DNA of 64,000 nucleotides. Source: Leptothermofonsia sp049200465 (GTDB taxonomy: Bacteria; Cyanobacteriota; Cyanobacteriia; Leptolyngbyales; Leptolyngbyaceae). The number at the start of each line of letters is the position of its first letter. The first letter of the stretch is position 1. The stretch is taken from positions 3,968,001 through 4,032,000 of the forward strand of contig NZ_CP120836.1 in assembly GCF_049200465.1 (NCBI RefSeq). Direction: 5' to 3'. Shown here in pieces: positions 42,642 through 51,840 of this stretch. The translations under genes were made by a program, and so were the position numbers. The notes beneath the pieces were generated by a model, which did no database searches, was not told the origin of the DNA, and saw only the letters and a program-made list of their open reading frames with translations.

Positions 42642-43400
42642 TTAATGGTTGCGTTCCGGGGCGTAAAACATTTGGCGCAACCCTGTCCATCCAATCAGGG
42701 CATAGACGATCGCCAGCAATAGACTGATTAGCCCAACTCGCATTCCGGTTTGTAGGGCCCCCCGATAGGTCTGCTCTTCTAATTGTTTCCTCTGGTCGCG
42801 AATTTCCTTCAGTTTCTTGTCTCGTTCTGGGGCAATCTGAGCTTCTAGAGCTTTGGGGTCAGATTTAAGCCTTTGTAACTGTTCTTGCTGTTTCTTGGCC
42901 TGCTCTAGCTGAGCGCCTTGAAATTGGCCTCCTTTAATGGCCTGGTCAAGAACCGCAAGCTGGGGATCTAGCTGTGCCTTAAACTGCTGCACCTGCGTGT
43001 CGAGTTGAGCTTCGGCTTTGCTGGCTTCCTGCCCAATCTTATTCACCTGCTCTTCAGCAGCCAGGCGAGTGGCATTAACATTCAACGGCACAATCAACAA
43101 AAACATCAGGCCAAGAACACTAGCAAGCCAGAGGGCAGCCAGTTTCAATCCTTGAGAGGACTCTCTAGCAGTGTCAGCGGTGCTTTCAATCCAGAAGCCG
43201 GCAAACAAAGCCGCCAACCCAACTAGAGGAATAAATCCCCGATCTACAAGCTGGGTGGTCAACGTCATCACCCACTGGTTGTTTTGAAAGTTAGCAGCGG
43301 TTAAGTACAACACCAGGTCGATGAGATAAGAGAGGATCAGTACGCCCCCAACCAGTTTGAGGATGAAGGAGGTTAGAGGAGTCAGGCTTGGCGATTTCAT
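42642..43400 (-). CDS. HpsJ-like membrane protein with coiled coil
   Basis: A 252-residue protein with four predicted membrane helices: two near the N-terminus (LVGGVLILSYLIDLVLYLTA and GFIPLVGLAALFAGFWIEST), one at about 88-108 (LAALWLASVLGLMFLLIVPL) and one near the end (GMRVGLISLLLAIVYALIGW). Between the last two is a Gln/Lys/Glu-rich coiled coil of about 100 residues. The architecture recalls the HpsJ family of hormogonium polysaccharide secretion genes in filamentous cyanobacteria, but no other hps gene is nearby, so the name is tentative. Confidence 0.6.
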   Translation of the reverse strand: MKSPSLTPLTSFILKLVGGVLILSYLIDLVLYLTAANFQNNQWVMTLTTQLVDRGFIPLVGLAALFAGFWIESTADTARESSQGLKLAALWLASVLGLMFLLIVPLNVNATRLAAEEQVNKIGQEASKAEAQLDTQVQQFKAQLDPQLAVLDQAIKGGQFQGAQLEQAKKQQEQLQRLKSDPKALEAQIAPERDKKLKEIRDQRKQLEEQTYRGALQTGMRVGLISLLLAIVYALIGWTGLRQMFYAPERNH

Positions 43401-43819
43401 TGCTTTTTGTGATTTGGTATGAAGTTAACTAGAATTACTCTGCCAACCACTTATAGTAGTACTGGTTTGAATCTCTCCTGCATTCAAAATTGGGCAGGTT
43501 GGCTGAAAAAGCCGATTTTCATAGAAATTTAGACATGTAGCGATCTTTCTTAAAATTTGAATGGGGTGCATGGGTGGAACCACTTTGTGTGGGCGAAGCC
43601 CCCCTTTGTTCACAAATGGCGTAAATGCTATATCAGTTCTAAATACTTTGTGAAGCAAGGGATCTGTGAAAGTCTTTCCCTGCGGGGAATTTTTTCCCTG
43701 GAGAAGTTTTTTCCTAATTCAGATAGGATGCTGTAGGAAGCAAAGTCTCGATTAAATGGGGTTTTAACGATTAGCTTTTAGGGTTTGTGGGTGCCCGTCA
43801 TTGGGAGACAGCGGAAACG
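43401..43819. other. Intergenic with degenerate GC-rich repeat
   Basis: Divergent spacer between the HpsJ-like gene and pgl. The stretch 43560-43625 (GGGTGCATGGGTGGAACCAC, then GGGCGAAGCCCCCC) looks like a decayed palindromic element. The sequence CTGCGGGGAATTTTTTCCC (near 43679) is a small inverted repeat. No gene seen. Confidence 0.45.
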
Positions 43820-44542
43820 ATGAACAGAATGGTTGAGGTATTGCCAGATTCGGCAACATTAATTCAGCGATCGCTAGAGGTCGTGCTGGACAAGATGAAA
43901 GCGGCGATCGCTGGACGGGGGCAATGTACCATCGCACTTGCGGGCGGTAATACGCCCAGGCCACTGTATGAACATATTGCCACTCAAGACCTCCCCTGGC
44001 GGAGTATCCACGTGTTCTGGGGTGATGAACGGTACGTTGCCCCCGACCATGCCGACAGCAATCAGGGAATGGCACGGCGAACCTGGTTAGACAAGGTGGC
44101 GATACCGGCGATGAACATCCACCCCATGCCAACCGATGAAGCCGACCCAGTAAATGCCGCCAGCAAATACGAAGCCGAGCTTCAAGCGTTTTTCCAGGTG
44201 CAGCCGGGAGAGTTCCCTGTTTTTGATATCATTTTGTTGGGAATGGGGGATGATGGGCATACGGCTTCCCTATTTCCCCACACAGAGGCATTGCAGGTGC
44301 GCGATCGCCTCATCACCGTAGGCAATAAAGATGGGCAACCCCGCCTCACCTTCACCGTTCCATTGATTAACCATGCTAATACAGTCATCTTTATCGTCGC
44401 GGGTGCAGGCAAACGCCATGCGCTGGATCAAATCTTTGCCCCTGAGGCCGATGCAACAACCTACCCTGCCCGGCTGATTCAACCTCAGGGAGAGCTTTGG
44501 TGGTTCCTCGATCAGTTAGCAGGACAAGATTTGAAGACATAA
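43820..44542 (+). CDS. pgl: 6-phosphogluconolactonase
   Basis: Hydrolyses 6-phosphogluconolactone in the oxidative pentose phosphate pathway, important for cyanobacteria in the dark. 240 residues. Family signatures: IALAGGNTPRPLYEH, WGDERYVAPDHADSNQGMAR, LLGMGDDGHTASLFPHT and FTVPLINHANTVIFIVAGAG. The chosen ATG at 43820 gives the usual N-terminus; an in-frame GTG at 43787 would add 11 residues. It is followed 49 nt later by the FHA/zinc-ribbon gene. Confidence 0.95.
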   Translation: MNRMVEVLPDSATLIQRSLEVVLDKMKAAIAGRGQCTIALAGGNTPRPLYEHIATQDLPWRSIHVFWGDERYVAPDHADSNQGMARRTWLDKVAIPAMNIHPMPTDEADPVNAASKYEAELQAFFQVQPGEFPVFDIILLGMGDDGHTASLFPHTEALQVRDRLITVGNKDGQPRLTFTVPLINHANTVIFIVAGAGKRHALDQIFAPEADATTYPARLIQPQGELWWFLDQLAGQDLKT

Positions 44543-44591
44543 TAACAGTAGAAATCACGCAGCAGGCTTTGCCTGGTGAAAGGAAAGGTCC

Positions 44592-45347
44592 ATGATTGTT
44601 TGCCCAAATTGCAATCATCAAAATCCAGATGGGGCAGTTCAGTGTGAAGCGTGCTACACGCCCTTACCGGCTACTACAAACTGCCCCAACTGTGGAGCGA
44701 CGGTACAGGTTGATGCCAGCTTCTGTGGTCAATGTGGGTTCGATTTACGGGCAGCCAGAGTTCCAGCAGCAAACACTATGAACACTAATGTTTCTCCTGA
44801 TCCCTCGTCTTCACTGTCGGGCATTCCTGACCTGGTTCCTCCTGACCCCCTACTGCCATTAGAACCTCTAGTTGCCACTCCTTCACCAACTCCTGTTTCA
44901 TCCAACCCAGTGGCTCCTCCAGTAATGCCACCCCCGATTCCCGTGACGAAGCAACCAGAAGTTGAAAAAACTCCTATGATCGCCTCCCCTCCTGGGAGTT
45001 TTAAGACCCAGTTACAGCATCACACTGCCTGGCTGGTGCACGTGCAAACCAGCACCTCGATTGAGTTACCCCAAAATCTGTCGGTCATTCATATCGGCAA
45101 ACCGAACGATCGTATCCCCCCCGACATTGATATTTCAGGATTTCCAGATTCTGAGATTGTCTCTCGGGTTCACGCCGATATTCGGATTGAGGGGGACGCC
45201 TTCTACATTGAAGATGTGGGCAGTTCCAATGGCACCTATATCAACAACTCACCCCTCCCAACCGGGAATCGCCATCGGCTCAGATCGGGCGATCGCATCG
45301 CTCTGGGCAAGGGCGATAAGGTGACGTTTCTGTTTCAAATTTCGTGA
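44592..45347 (+). CDS. Double zinc-ribbon FHA protein
   Basis: A 251-residue protein. Two zinc ribbons occupy residues 1-51 (CPNCNHQNPDGAVQCEACYT and CPNCGATVQVDASFCGQCGF). A Pro/Ser-rich linker (about 60-145) leads to a C-terminal FHA domain (about 155-251: SVIHIGKPNDRI, SRVHADIRIEGD, DVGSSNGTYINN). FHA domains bind phosphothreonine, so this is likely a phospho-reader for a Hanks-type kinase. It stands in a row with two other FHA proteins. The ATG at 44592 is preceded by AGGAAAGG. Confidence 0.92.
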   Translation: MIVCPNCNHQNPDGAVQCEACYTPLPATTNCPNCGATVQVDASFCGQCGFDLRAARVPAANTMNTNVSPDPSSSLSGIPDLVPPDPLLPLEPLVATPSPTPVSSNPVAPPVMPPPIPVTKQPEVEKTPMIASPPGSFKTQLQHHTAWLVHVQTSTSIELPQNLSVIHIGKPNDRIPPDIDISGFPDSEIVSRVHADIRIEGDAFYIEDVGSSNGTYINNSPLPTGNRHRLRSGDRIALGKGDKVTFLFQIS

Positions 45348-45665
45348 TGAGTAGAAGGGGGGATGAGTAAAGGAGTAGGGGAGTAATAGATGTAAAGAGT
45401 AATCACCCCCCCATCTCTCACTACCCCTGTCACTCTCCCATTCCATTTCCACCTGAGAAGTTTCGGGTTCAACTTCAGCGAAAGCAACGTAGGATAGAAA
45501 CAAACTTTGAAAACACTAGCAATCTCCCTCCCCACCTCCTATTGATAGCGATCGTCAGGATAATGGTAGGACAGGTAGTATCGTCTCAGTGATGTGTATT
45601 ACCCTTTCTACATCCGACGCCTGCCCCTGCTCTCTGTCACCTGCTATAGACTCTGCGCCGCCAGT
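45348..45665. other. Intergenic, low complexity
   Basis: About 320 bp between two FHA genes, with AGAAGGGGGGATGAGTAAAG-type low-complexity sequence. No separate gene seen; the promoter of the next gene may be here. Confidence 0.4.
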
Positions 45666-47060
45666 GTGATTACGCTAACGCTTCTGCATCCAATCCACTT
45701 AACTCCGGTTCAAAACTGGACTTTTGAACACGAGCCCGTTATTCGGATTGGGCGCTCGACAGATAACCATGTCATCCTTTACAGCGCGGTTGTCTCACGC
45801 CATCACGTAGAGCTACGCCAGATTAACTCCCATTGGGAAATTGTCAACCTGGGTGCTAATGGAACCTATTTAGATGGCAAACGGGTGACTCAAGTTCCCG
45901 TTGAGGACGGAGTGATTATTCGATTGGCCCGGTCTGGCCCCAATATTCAAATTCACATCGGGCAGGCAGTTCCGAAAGCCTCCCAAAGCCTGGCTGGAGA
46001 AAAGACGCTGGCTCAAAGAGAGAAAGGTCGTTCTGGAAGCAGTACGGAGCCAAAAGTATCGGCCAACCCTGCCAGCGACCCCCTACCCATCACATACCAG
46101 CCAGAGTCGGAAGATGCCGGGCCTTCTGCAGCGGGAAAGCTGCCGTCTACTGCGGTTGACCAGGAACATTCCCCCTCGGCAGCCACTCCTGTCGTGAACA
46201 ATCCTGTGGGCAAAAGCCCAGATCAGAGCAATTCAGAAGATCTTTTGTTTTGTCAAACCAGTGGGCAGCCACTCCGAATATTGCAAACCCTGGTTGAGTA
46301 TCAGGTGGTCAAAACCCTCAAGGATGATGGAATTAGCATTACTCAAGTGGTCTGGCGAAATGGTCAAAGCCTGCTGTTGAGGACGCTGAGCCAGGAATGG
46401 ATGCATCACCCAAAGGCCCTGGAGCTATTTGAACAGCAAGCAAAAGCTTTAATTCAGTTGAGCCATCCAGGGATTCCTCGCTTTGTTGATTTCTTCTTGG
46501 CGGAGGGGCAACCCTACCTGATTATGGAGTGGGTCCATGGGCAAGACCTCAGCCAGCAGGTCATGAAGAATGGCCCCTTTTCTCAAGATGAGGCGATCGC
46601 AACCATCCTCCAGGTCTGTGATGTTCTCGATTACCTGCATCAGCAGCCATTACCCTTCATCCACCAGGATATTCGACCTGAAAACCTGATCCAGCGCCCC
46701 TCCACCTTCAACCCCTACACCATTGCGGTTGTAGGCTTTGCATCCCTGAAAGAACTGGCAGAAGACACTTCCCTCGCCCCATCAGGCTATACCGCACCGG
46801 AACAGCGACGGGGGCATCCAACCCCTGCATCTGATTTGTATGCGCTGGGACCTGTACTGGTCTATCTGTTGACAGGAAAAGAACCCCAGGAATTCTATGC
46901 CCAGCGTGAGCAAGGCTTTCGCCTGTATCCGGAATACGTACCGGGCCTGTCTCCAGAGATGGTGACGGTGATTCGCAAGTTGACTAACCCTCCATTGGAA
47001 GACCGTTACAGCAGTGCTCGTGAAGTAGCAGAAGCCTTAAGTTTGATGCTGGAAGCCTAA
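45666..47060 (+). CDS. FHA domain fused to a probable pseudokinase
   Basis: About 464 residues. An N-terminal FHA domain (EPVIRIGRSTDNHVILYSAV, SRHHVELRQ, NLGANGTYLDGKRV) is joined through a Ser/Ala/Pro-rich linker to a Hanks-type kinase fold (about 200-464). The kinase fold lacks key residues: the glycine loop is LKDDGISI, the VAIK lysine position reads SLLLRTL, HRD is HQD (FIHQDIRPENLI) and DFG is VGF (VVGFASLKEL). It still has the activation-end and C-lobe motifs (GYTAPEQRRG, SDLYALGPVLVYLLTGKEP). This argues for a pseudokinase with a scaffolding or phosphopeptide-reading role. Start: GTG at 45666 (MITLTLLHPI) fits the family; the frame is open from 45594. Confidence 0.85.
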   Translation: MITLTLLHPIHLTPVQNWTFEHEPVIRIGRSTDNHVILYSAVVSRHHVELRQINSHWEIVNLGANGTYLDGKRVTQVPVEDGVIIRLARSGPNIQIHIGQAVPKASQSLAGEKTLAQREKGRSGSSTEPKVSANPASDPLPITYQPESEDAGPSAAGKLPSTAVDQEHSPSAATPVVNNPVGKSPDQSNSEDLLFCQTSGQPLRILQTLVEYQVVKTLKDDGISITQVVWRNGQSLLLRTLSQEWMHHPKALELFEQQAKALIQLSHPGIPRFVDFFLAEGQPYLIMEWVHGQDLSQQVMKNGPFSQDEAIATILQVCDVLDYLHQQPLPFIHQDIRPENLIQRPSTFNPYTIAVVGFASLKELAEDTSLAPSGYTAPEQRRGHPTPASDLYALGPVLVYLLTGKEPQEFYAQREQGFRLYPEYVPGLSPEMVTVIRKLTNPPLEDRYSSAREVAEALSLMLEA

Positions 47061-47269
47061 GGGTGGAGGAGTAGATGAGTTCTGAATTGAATCCTGCCTC
47101 CCGTCTCCCAGTTTCTTTCCCTTTTCTTTTTCTTCCTTCTTTCTCTTCCTTCTTCGTTCTTTTTTCTTCCCCTTACATTCCTACTTTATTTAAAGAATCT
47201 ATGAGAATCTACCTGGCTTGACGTGAACTTTATGGAGGTTCGGTAAAGTTTATGTAATGACCGTAGATA

Positions 47270-47384
47270 TATAACTCTACGCGGGTGCGTTAGGACATTG
47301 GAATTAGAGAGGGAGTGGGGGCTGCGCCCCCAGCCAGGGGTTCCACCCCTGCACCCCGTCCTAACCATAATGACTACCGCTATA
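47270..47384. repeat. 115-bp TATAGC palindromic element, copy A6
   Basis: Begins TATAACTCTACGCGGGTGCG and ends ATGACTACCGCTATA. Core GGGGGCTGCGCCCCC. One of the best preserved copies, in the 405-bp gap between two FHA genes; the preceding 150 bp are pyrimidine-rich (TTCTTTTTCTTCCTTC) with no gene. Confidence 0.9.
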
Positions 47385-47465
47385 CAATGATATACAATCC
47401 CATCAGGGTTTAATCTTGCTTCTTCAATTGGTAGCCGGACATTAGCCCCTTCAGGAAGTTACCAG

Positions 47466-48551
47466 ATGCTAGATACAGGTCAACTGCCACTTACGGGTGA
47501 GGCCCTGCAGCGGTTTCGACAGGGACTTGCAGCATCTGCGGCTGAGGAGTATGAGCAAGCTATTTTTCATTTCGATCGCGTACTGGAAATCTGTCCTGAC
47601 TATTACGAAGCCTGGTATGAACGGGGGCTGGCGCTAGAGAATTGTGGGGATTATGGTGAGGCTATAATCAGTTTTGACCGCGCGATCGCCCTGAGCCCCA
47701 AGACCGATGCGGTTTGTCAGATCTGGCATGATCGCGGTAATGCTCTTCACTACGGGCTAGGGGATTATGTGAAAGCGATCGCCTGCTACAATCGGGCGCT
47801 ACAGATAAAGCCCGACCACGAAATGGCCTGGCAAAACCGGGGAAATGCTCTACTGTATGGACTGAATGTTCCTGAAGAAGCGCTGTCTTGTTACAACCGC
47901 ACGCTTCATATCAACCCAGACAGCCATCTGGGGTGGCGCAACCGCGGAAATGCGTTGGTTGAGTTGGGACGGTATTCTGAAGCGATTGCTAGTTACGATC
48001 GCGCCCTTTCCATCAAGCCCGATGATGAGGTGTCCTGGCAGGCTCGCACCCTAGTTTCCGAGAAAACTACATTGAGCGATCGTCAGCCCACCACCAATCC
48101 TGCCTGGTATGGTGCTGGTTACGGGGATTCCACCTACATTGAAGGAGAAACGGACTCAAAAGTAACTTTTTCCTCAGAGGTCACCTCTTCCAGGGAACTG
48201 CCACCCGTCAGTCAGGGTCAGCCGTTTCTCATCATTGAAGACGACTGGGGCCAGCGAGAAGTCTTTTTAGAGAAAGACTGCTACTTGATTGGGCGGGACC
48301 CCAAGAATGATATTTGTCTGCATTCCCAGTTTGCCTCTCGCCAGCACGCCTACCTGACCAAAATTCTCAAAGAAAACGGAACTTTCACCTATCAAATTAC
48401 GGATGGCACTCCAGAGGGTAAGCGCAGTACCAATGGTTTGTTGATCAACGGTCAAAAGCGACCCATTCGGGAGCTCCAGCCCGAAGATCTGATTGTATTT
48501 GGTCCCCGTGCCCGAGTCATTTATCGGCTGTACCCGCGCCAATCGATTTAG
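47466..48551 (+). CDS. TPR-FHA protein
   Basis: A 361-residue protein. About five tetratricopeptide repeats occupy residues 10-200 (EQAIFHFDRVLEICPDYYEA, WYERGLALENCGDYGEAIIS, DRGNALHYGLGDYVKAIACY, NRGNALVELGRYSEAIASYD). A polar linker follows, then a C-terminal FHA domain (about 265-361: YLIGRDPKNDICLH, SRQHAYLTKI, STNGLLINGQKRP). It is likely a scaffold that reads phosphothreonine and holds a partner on the TPR surface. Third FHA gene in a row; the kinase it reads is unknown. Confidence 0.93.
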   Translation: MLDTGQLPLTGEALQRFRQGLAASAAEEYEQAIFHFDRVLEICPDYYEAWYERGLALENCGDYGEAIISFDRAIALSPKTDAVCQIWHDRGNALHYGLGDYVKAIACYNRALQIKPDHEMAWQNRGNALLYGLNVPEEALSCYNRTLHINPDSHLGWRNRGNALVELGRYSEAIASYDRALSIKPDDEVSWQARTLVSEKTTLSDRQPTTNPAWYGAGYGDSTYIEGETDSKVTFSSEVTSSRELPPVSQGQPFLIIEDDWGQREVFLEKDCYLIGRDPKNDICLHSQFASRQHAYLTKILKENGTFTYQITDGTPEGKRSTNGLLINGQKRPIRELQPEDLIVFGPRARVIYRLYPRQSI

Positions 48552-49249
48552 TAGAATAAACACGTAATTTGTCGGAATCTTCATCAGAACTTAAAACTTT
48601 TGATGGGAAGCTTTACAGATTCATCAGTAAATCAACGGGTATGGTGGTTTAAGCAATTACAAATGACTCCTCAACGCTCATCCGCGGCTCATTTGGCCTG
48701 CCGATGAAAGGGTAGCGCAAGATACTCTTTCATCCCAAGCAAACTCCCTGGAATGTCGAATCTGCTTCGGTGATAGGCATCGGTATCACCAAAATTTTAG
48801 AAAAGCCTATCTGGCATTCATTTCTCCACATCCAGAGACTTATGAGCGAACGGGAAAAATCTGGTTACCCTGAGTCCACACTCTGGCTAAAGCTTTCAGT
48901 TCGGTGGGACACATTCAATAGAAGACCGCTTTAGGATGAGTTAGCAGTAGTTTGGCCTATGCTAGCTAAGGGTTTGATGGGTTACGGCTCAACCGTTCCC
49001 TACTAGATTCAACTGTTCCCTTCTAGATATTGCTTTACCCACGGGCGGATGCAAGAAACATTTGTTGACTTAGGGAACGATGCCTAACTCTTTCAACCCA
49101 CAGAGAGACGCTCAGTTGCAAAAATGGATTCTAGTCTCAAATGGGGATGAATTCACGAGAAACAGAGAGAAACAGACTGGTTACTGATTGAGAGCTAGAA
49201 AAACTGAAAAGATTCGTTCAAACCTTACCAGGCATAGAGAGAGGTTCTA
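48552..49249. other. Long non-coding gap before sucrose synthase
   Basis: 698 bp with no convincing gene, repeat or RNA on either strand. It includes the promoter of the sucrose synthase gene. It has an inverted pair around 48674-48730 (GATGAAAGGGTAGCGC and ATACTCTTTCATCCC: AAAG-type arms), of unknown meaning. Confidence 0.5.
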
Positions 49250-51670
49250 ATGTCCGATTTGATCCAGGCAGTTTTGAATAGTGACGAGAAAACGAATTTG
49301 CGACAGTTTGCGAGTCTGTTGCGAGCATCAGATAAACGGTATCTACTACGAAACGAGATTTTAACGGCCTTTGATGATTACTGCCGAAACTATGAAAAAT
49401 CTGAACATTTCTGTACATCCTCTCGCCTGGGTAAGCTGATCTATTACATCCAGGAAATTATTTTGGATGCGGAAAGCCTTTGCATTATTATTCGCCCTCG
49501 CATTGCCCGGCAAGAAGCCTATCGGTTACTGGAAGATTTGACCGTTGAACCGATGAGTATTCAGGAACTGCTGGATTTGCGCGATCGCCTGGTGAACCGC
49601 TATCACCCTCAGGAAGGCGATGTGTTGGAAATTGACTTCCAGCCGTTCTATGACTATTCCCCGGCAATTCGGGATCCTAAAAACATTGGCAAAGGGGTGG
49701 AATTCCTCAACCGCTACCTCTCCAGCAAACTATTTCAGGACCCCAGCCAGTGGCAGAATGCGCTGTTCAACTTCTTGCGTCTGCATAGCCATGATGTCTC
49801 TCAACTGCTGATTAACGAACGCATCCAGTCTCAGCAACAGTTGTCTGACCAGATTAAGGCTGCACTACATCTGTTGAGCGATTGGCCCAGTGATGCCCCC
49901 TACGAATCCTTTCGGTTTGACCTGCAAAATCTGGGGTTTGAACCGGGCTGGGGCAACACGGCCTACCGGGTGCGAGAAACCCTGGAAATGCTCGATCAAC
50001 TCATCGACTCTCCCGATCACCAGGCCCTGGAATCCTTCATCTCCCGCATCCCGATGATCTTCCGGATTGCGCTGATTTCTCCCCACGGCTGGTTTGGGCA
50101 GGAAGGCGTTTTGGGCCGTCCCGATACCGGCGGGCAGGTGGTTTATATCCTGGATCAGGTCAAGAGTCTGGAAAAGCAGCTCCAGGAAGATATTGAGCTG
50201 GCAGGACTGGATGTGCTAAATGTCCACCCCAAGGTGATTGTGCTCACCCGCTTAATTCCTAACAGTGATGGCACCCTCTGTAACCAGCGGCTGGAAAAGA
50301 TTCACGGCGCCGAAGACGCCTGGATTTTGCGAGTACCTTTCCGCGAGTTCAACCCTAAACTGACTCAGAACTGGATTTCCCGGTTTGAAATCTGGCCCTA
50401 CCTGGAAACCTTTGCGATCGATGCCGAGAAGGAACTGCGGGCAGAGTTTGGTGGCAAGCCGGATCTGATAGTTGGTAATTATTCCGATGGCAACCTGGTC
50501 GCGTTCTTGCTGGCCCGTCAATTAAAAGTGACCCAGTGCAACATCGCCCACGCATTGGAAAAGTCCAAGTACCTGTTTAGCAACCTCTACTGGCAAGACC
50601 TTGAGGACAAATACCACTTCTCACTACAGTTCACGGCAGACTTGATTGCGATGAATGCCGCCAACTTCATCATTAGCAGCACCTATCAGGAAATTGTGGG
50701 CACGCCGGAAAGTGTGGGCCAGTATGAGTCCTACAAAAGCTTCACCATGCCCGATTTGTACCACGTTACCAGCGGCATTGAGCTATTCAGCCCCAAATTT
50801 AATGTGGTGCCACCAGGCGTAAATGAGGCCGTCTTTTTCCCCTATACCCGGATGGACGATCGCCTCCTGGAATGCCGCGATCGCCTAGAAGATTTACTCT
50901 TTACTCTGGAAGATCCGGCTCAGGTTTATGGCACGCTGGAAGACCCCAGCAAGCGCCCCCTCTTCTCAATGGCGCGGCTTGATCGGATCAAAAACCTCAC
51001 GGGTCTGGCCGAGTGCTTTGGCAAAAATCAGGAACTTCAGGAGCACTGCAACCTGATTCTGATCGCCGGGAAACTGCGGACGGAAGACTCCACCGATCAC
51101 GAAGAAATCAGCGAAATTGAAAAGTTGTACCGCGTAATTGATGAGTACAACCTGCACGGCAAGATCCGGTGGCTCGGCGTGCGGTTGCCGAAGGGAGACA
51201 CGGGTGAAGTCTATCGCATCATTGCTGATCGCCAGGGAGTTTTCGTCCAGCCCGCTCTGTTCGAAGCGTTTGGTTTAACCATCCTGGAATCGATGATTAC
51301 TGGCCTCCCCACCTTTGCTACCCGGTTTGGCGGTCCCCTCGAAATTATTCAGAACAGAGTGAACGGCTTCCTGATCAATCCTACCCACCTGGAAGAGATG
51401 GCGAGCATTATTCTGGAGTTCATTTCTAAGTGTGACCAGAACCCCGGCTACTGGCATGAGATTTCGAATCGGGCGATCGAGCGAGTTTACAGCACCTACA
51501 CCTGGAAAATCCACACTACCCGCCTGCTATCGCTGGCCAAAATCTATGGCTTCTGGAACTACACCTCTCTGGAAGAACGCAAAGATATACTGCGTTATAT
51601 CGAAGCTCTATTCTACCTGCTCTACAAACCACGGGCACAGGCGCTGTTAGAAGAACATCTGCGTCGGTAA
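49250..51670 (+). CDS. susA: Sucrose synthase
   Basis: GT4 glycosyltransferase that reversibly cleaves sucrose with NDP to NDP-glucose and fructose. 806 residues, the full length of plant and cyanobacterial SUS. In order: N-terminal regulatory domains (to about 270), the GT-B N lobe starting ISPHGWFGQEGVLGRPDTGG with QVVYILDQV, IAHALEKSKY, the N/C hinge PPGVNEAVFFPYTR, SMARLDRIKNLTGLAECFGK and the E-x7-E catalytic motif ALFEAFGLTILESMITGLPT. In filamentous cyanobacteria it is thought to feed ADP-glucose/glycogen pools and to control sucrose turnover. ATG at 49250. Confidence 0.97.
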   Translation: MSDLIQAVLNSDEKTNLRQFASLLRASDKRYLLRNEILTAFDDYCRNYEKSEHFCTSSRLGKLIYYIQEIILDAESLCIIIRPRIARQEAYRLLEDLTVEPMSIQELLDLRDRLVNRYHPQEGDVLEIDFQPFYDYSPAIRDPKNIGKGVEFLNRYLSSKLFQDPSQWQNALFNFLRLHSHDVSQLLINERIQSQQQLSDQIKAALHLLSDWPSDAPYESFRFDLQNLGFEPGWGNTAYRVRETLEMLDQLIDSPDHQALESFISRIPMIFRIALISPHGWFGQEGVLGRPDTGGQVVYILDQVKSLEKQLQEDIELAGLDVLNVHPKVIVLTRLIPNSDGTLCNQRLEKIHGAEDAWILRVPFREFNPKLTQNWISRFEIWPYLETFAIDAEKELRAEFGGKPDLIVGNYSDGNLVAFLLARQLKVTQCNIAHALEKSKYLFSNLYWQDLEDKYHFSLQFTADLIAMNAANFIISSTYQEIVGTPESVGQYESYKSFTMPDLYHVTSGIELFSPKFNVVPPGVNEAVFFPYTRMDDRLLECRDRLEDLLFTLEDPAQVYGTLEDPSKRPLFSMARLDRIKNLTGLAECFGKNQELQEHCNLILIAGKLRTEDSTDHEEISEIEKLYRVIDEYNLHGKIRWLGVRLPKGDTGEVYRIIADRQGVFVQPALFEAFGLTILESMITGLPTFATRFGGPLEIIQNRVNGFLINPTHLEEMASIILEFISKCDQNPGYWHEISNRAIERVYSTYTWKIHTTRLLSLAKIYGFWNYTSLEERKDILRYIEALFYLLYKPRAQALLEEHLRR

Positions 51671-51714
51671 TTCACAACCCTGTCCCCGTCGAATCATTCA
51701 TTGGGAGTGTCTTT

Positions 51715-51840
51715 TATAGCTGTCGCCAGGCTGCTTATATAGCTCTACATGGGTGCGTTAGGACGTTGGTTTTAAGGGGGGTTGGAGGCTGTGGCCCCAC
51801 CCCTCTTGTTCACAAATTATTTGTGACTGCTACACAATTA
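51715..51840. repeat. Composite TATAGC element
   Basis: Left end of the second subtype (TATAGCTGTCGCCAGGCTGC) at 51715 is followed at 51738 by a left end of the common subtype (TATAGCTCTACATGGGTGCG). The right half does not match and ends TTCACAAATTATTTGTGACT. It looks like one element inserted in or recombined with another. It overlaps the 3' end of the P-type ATPase gene (stop at 51810). Confidence 0.65.
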
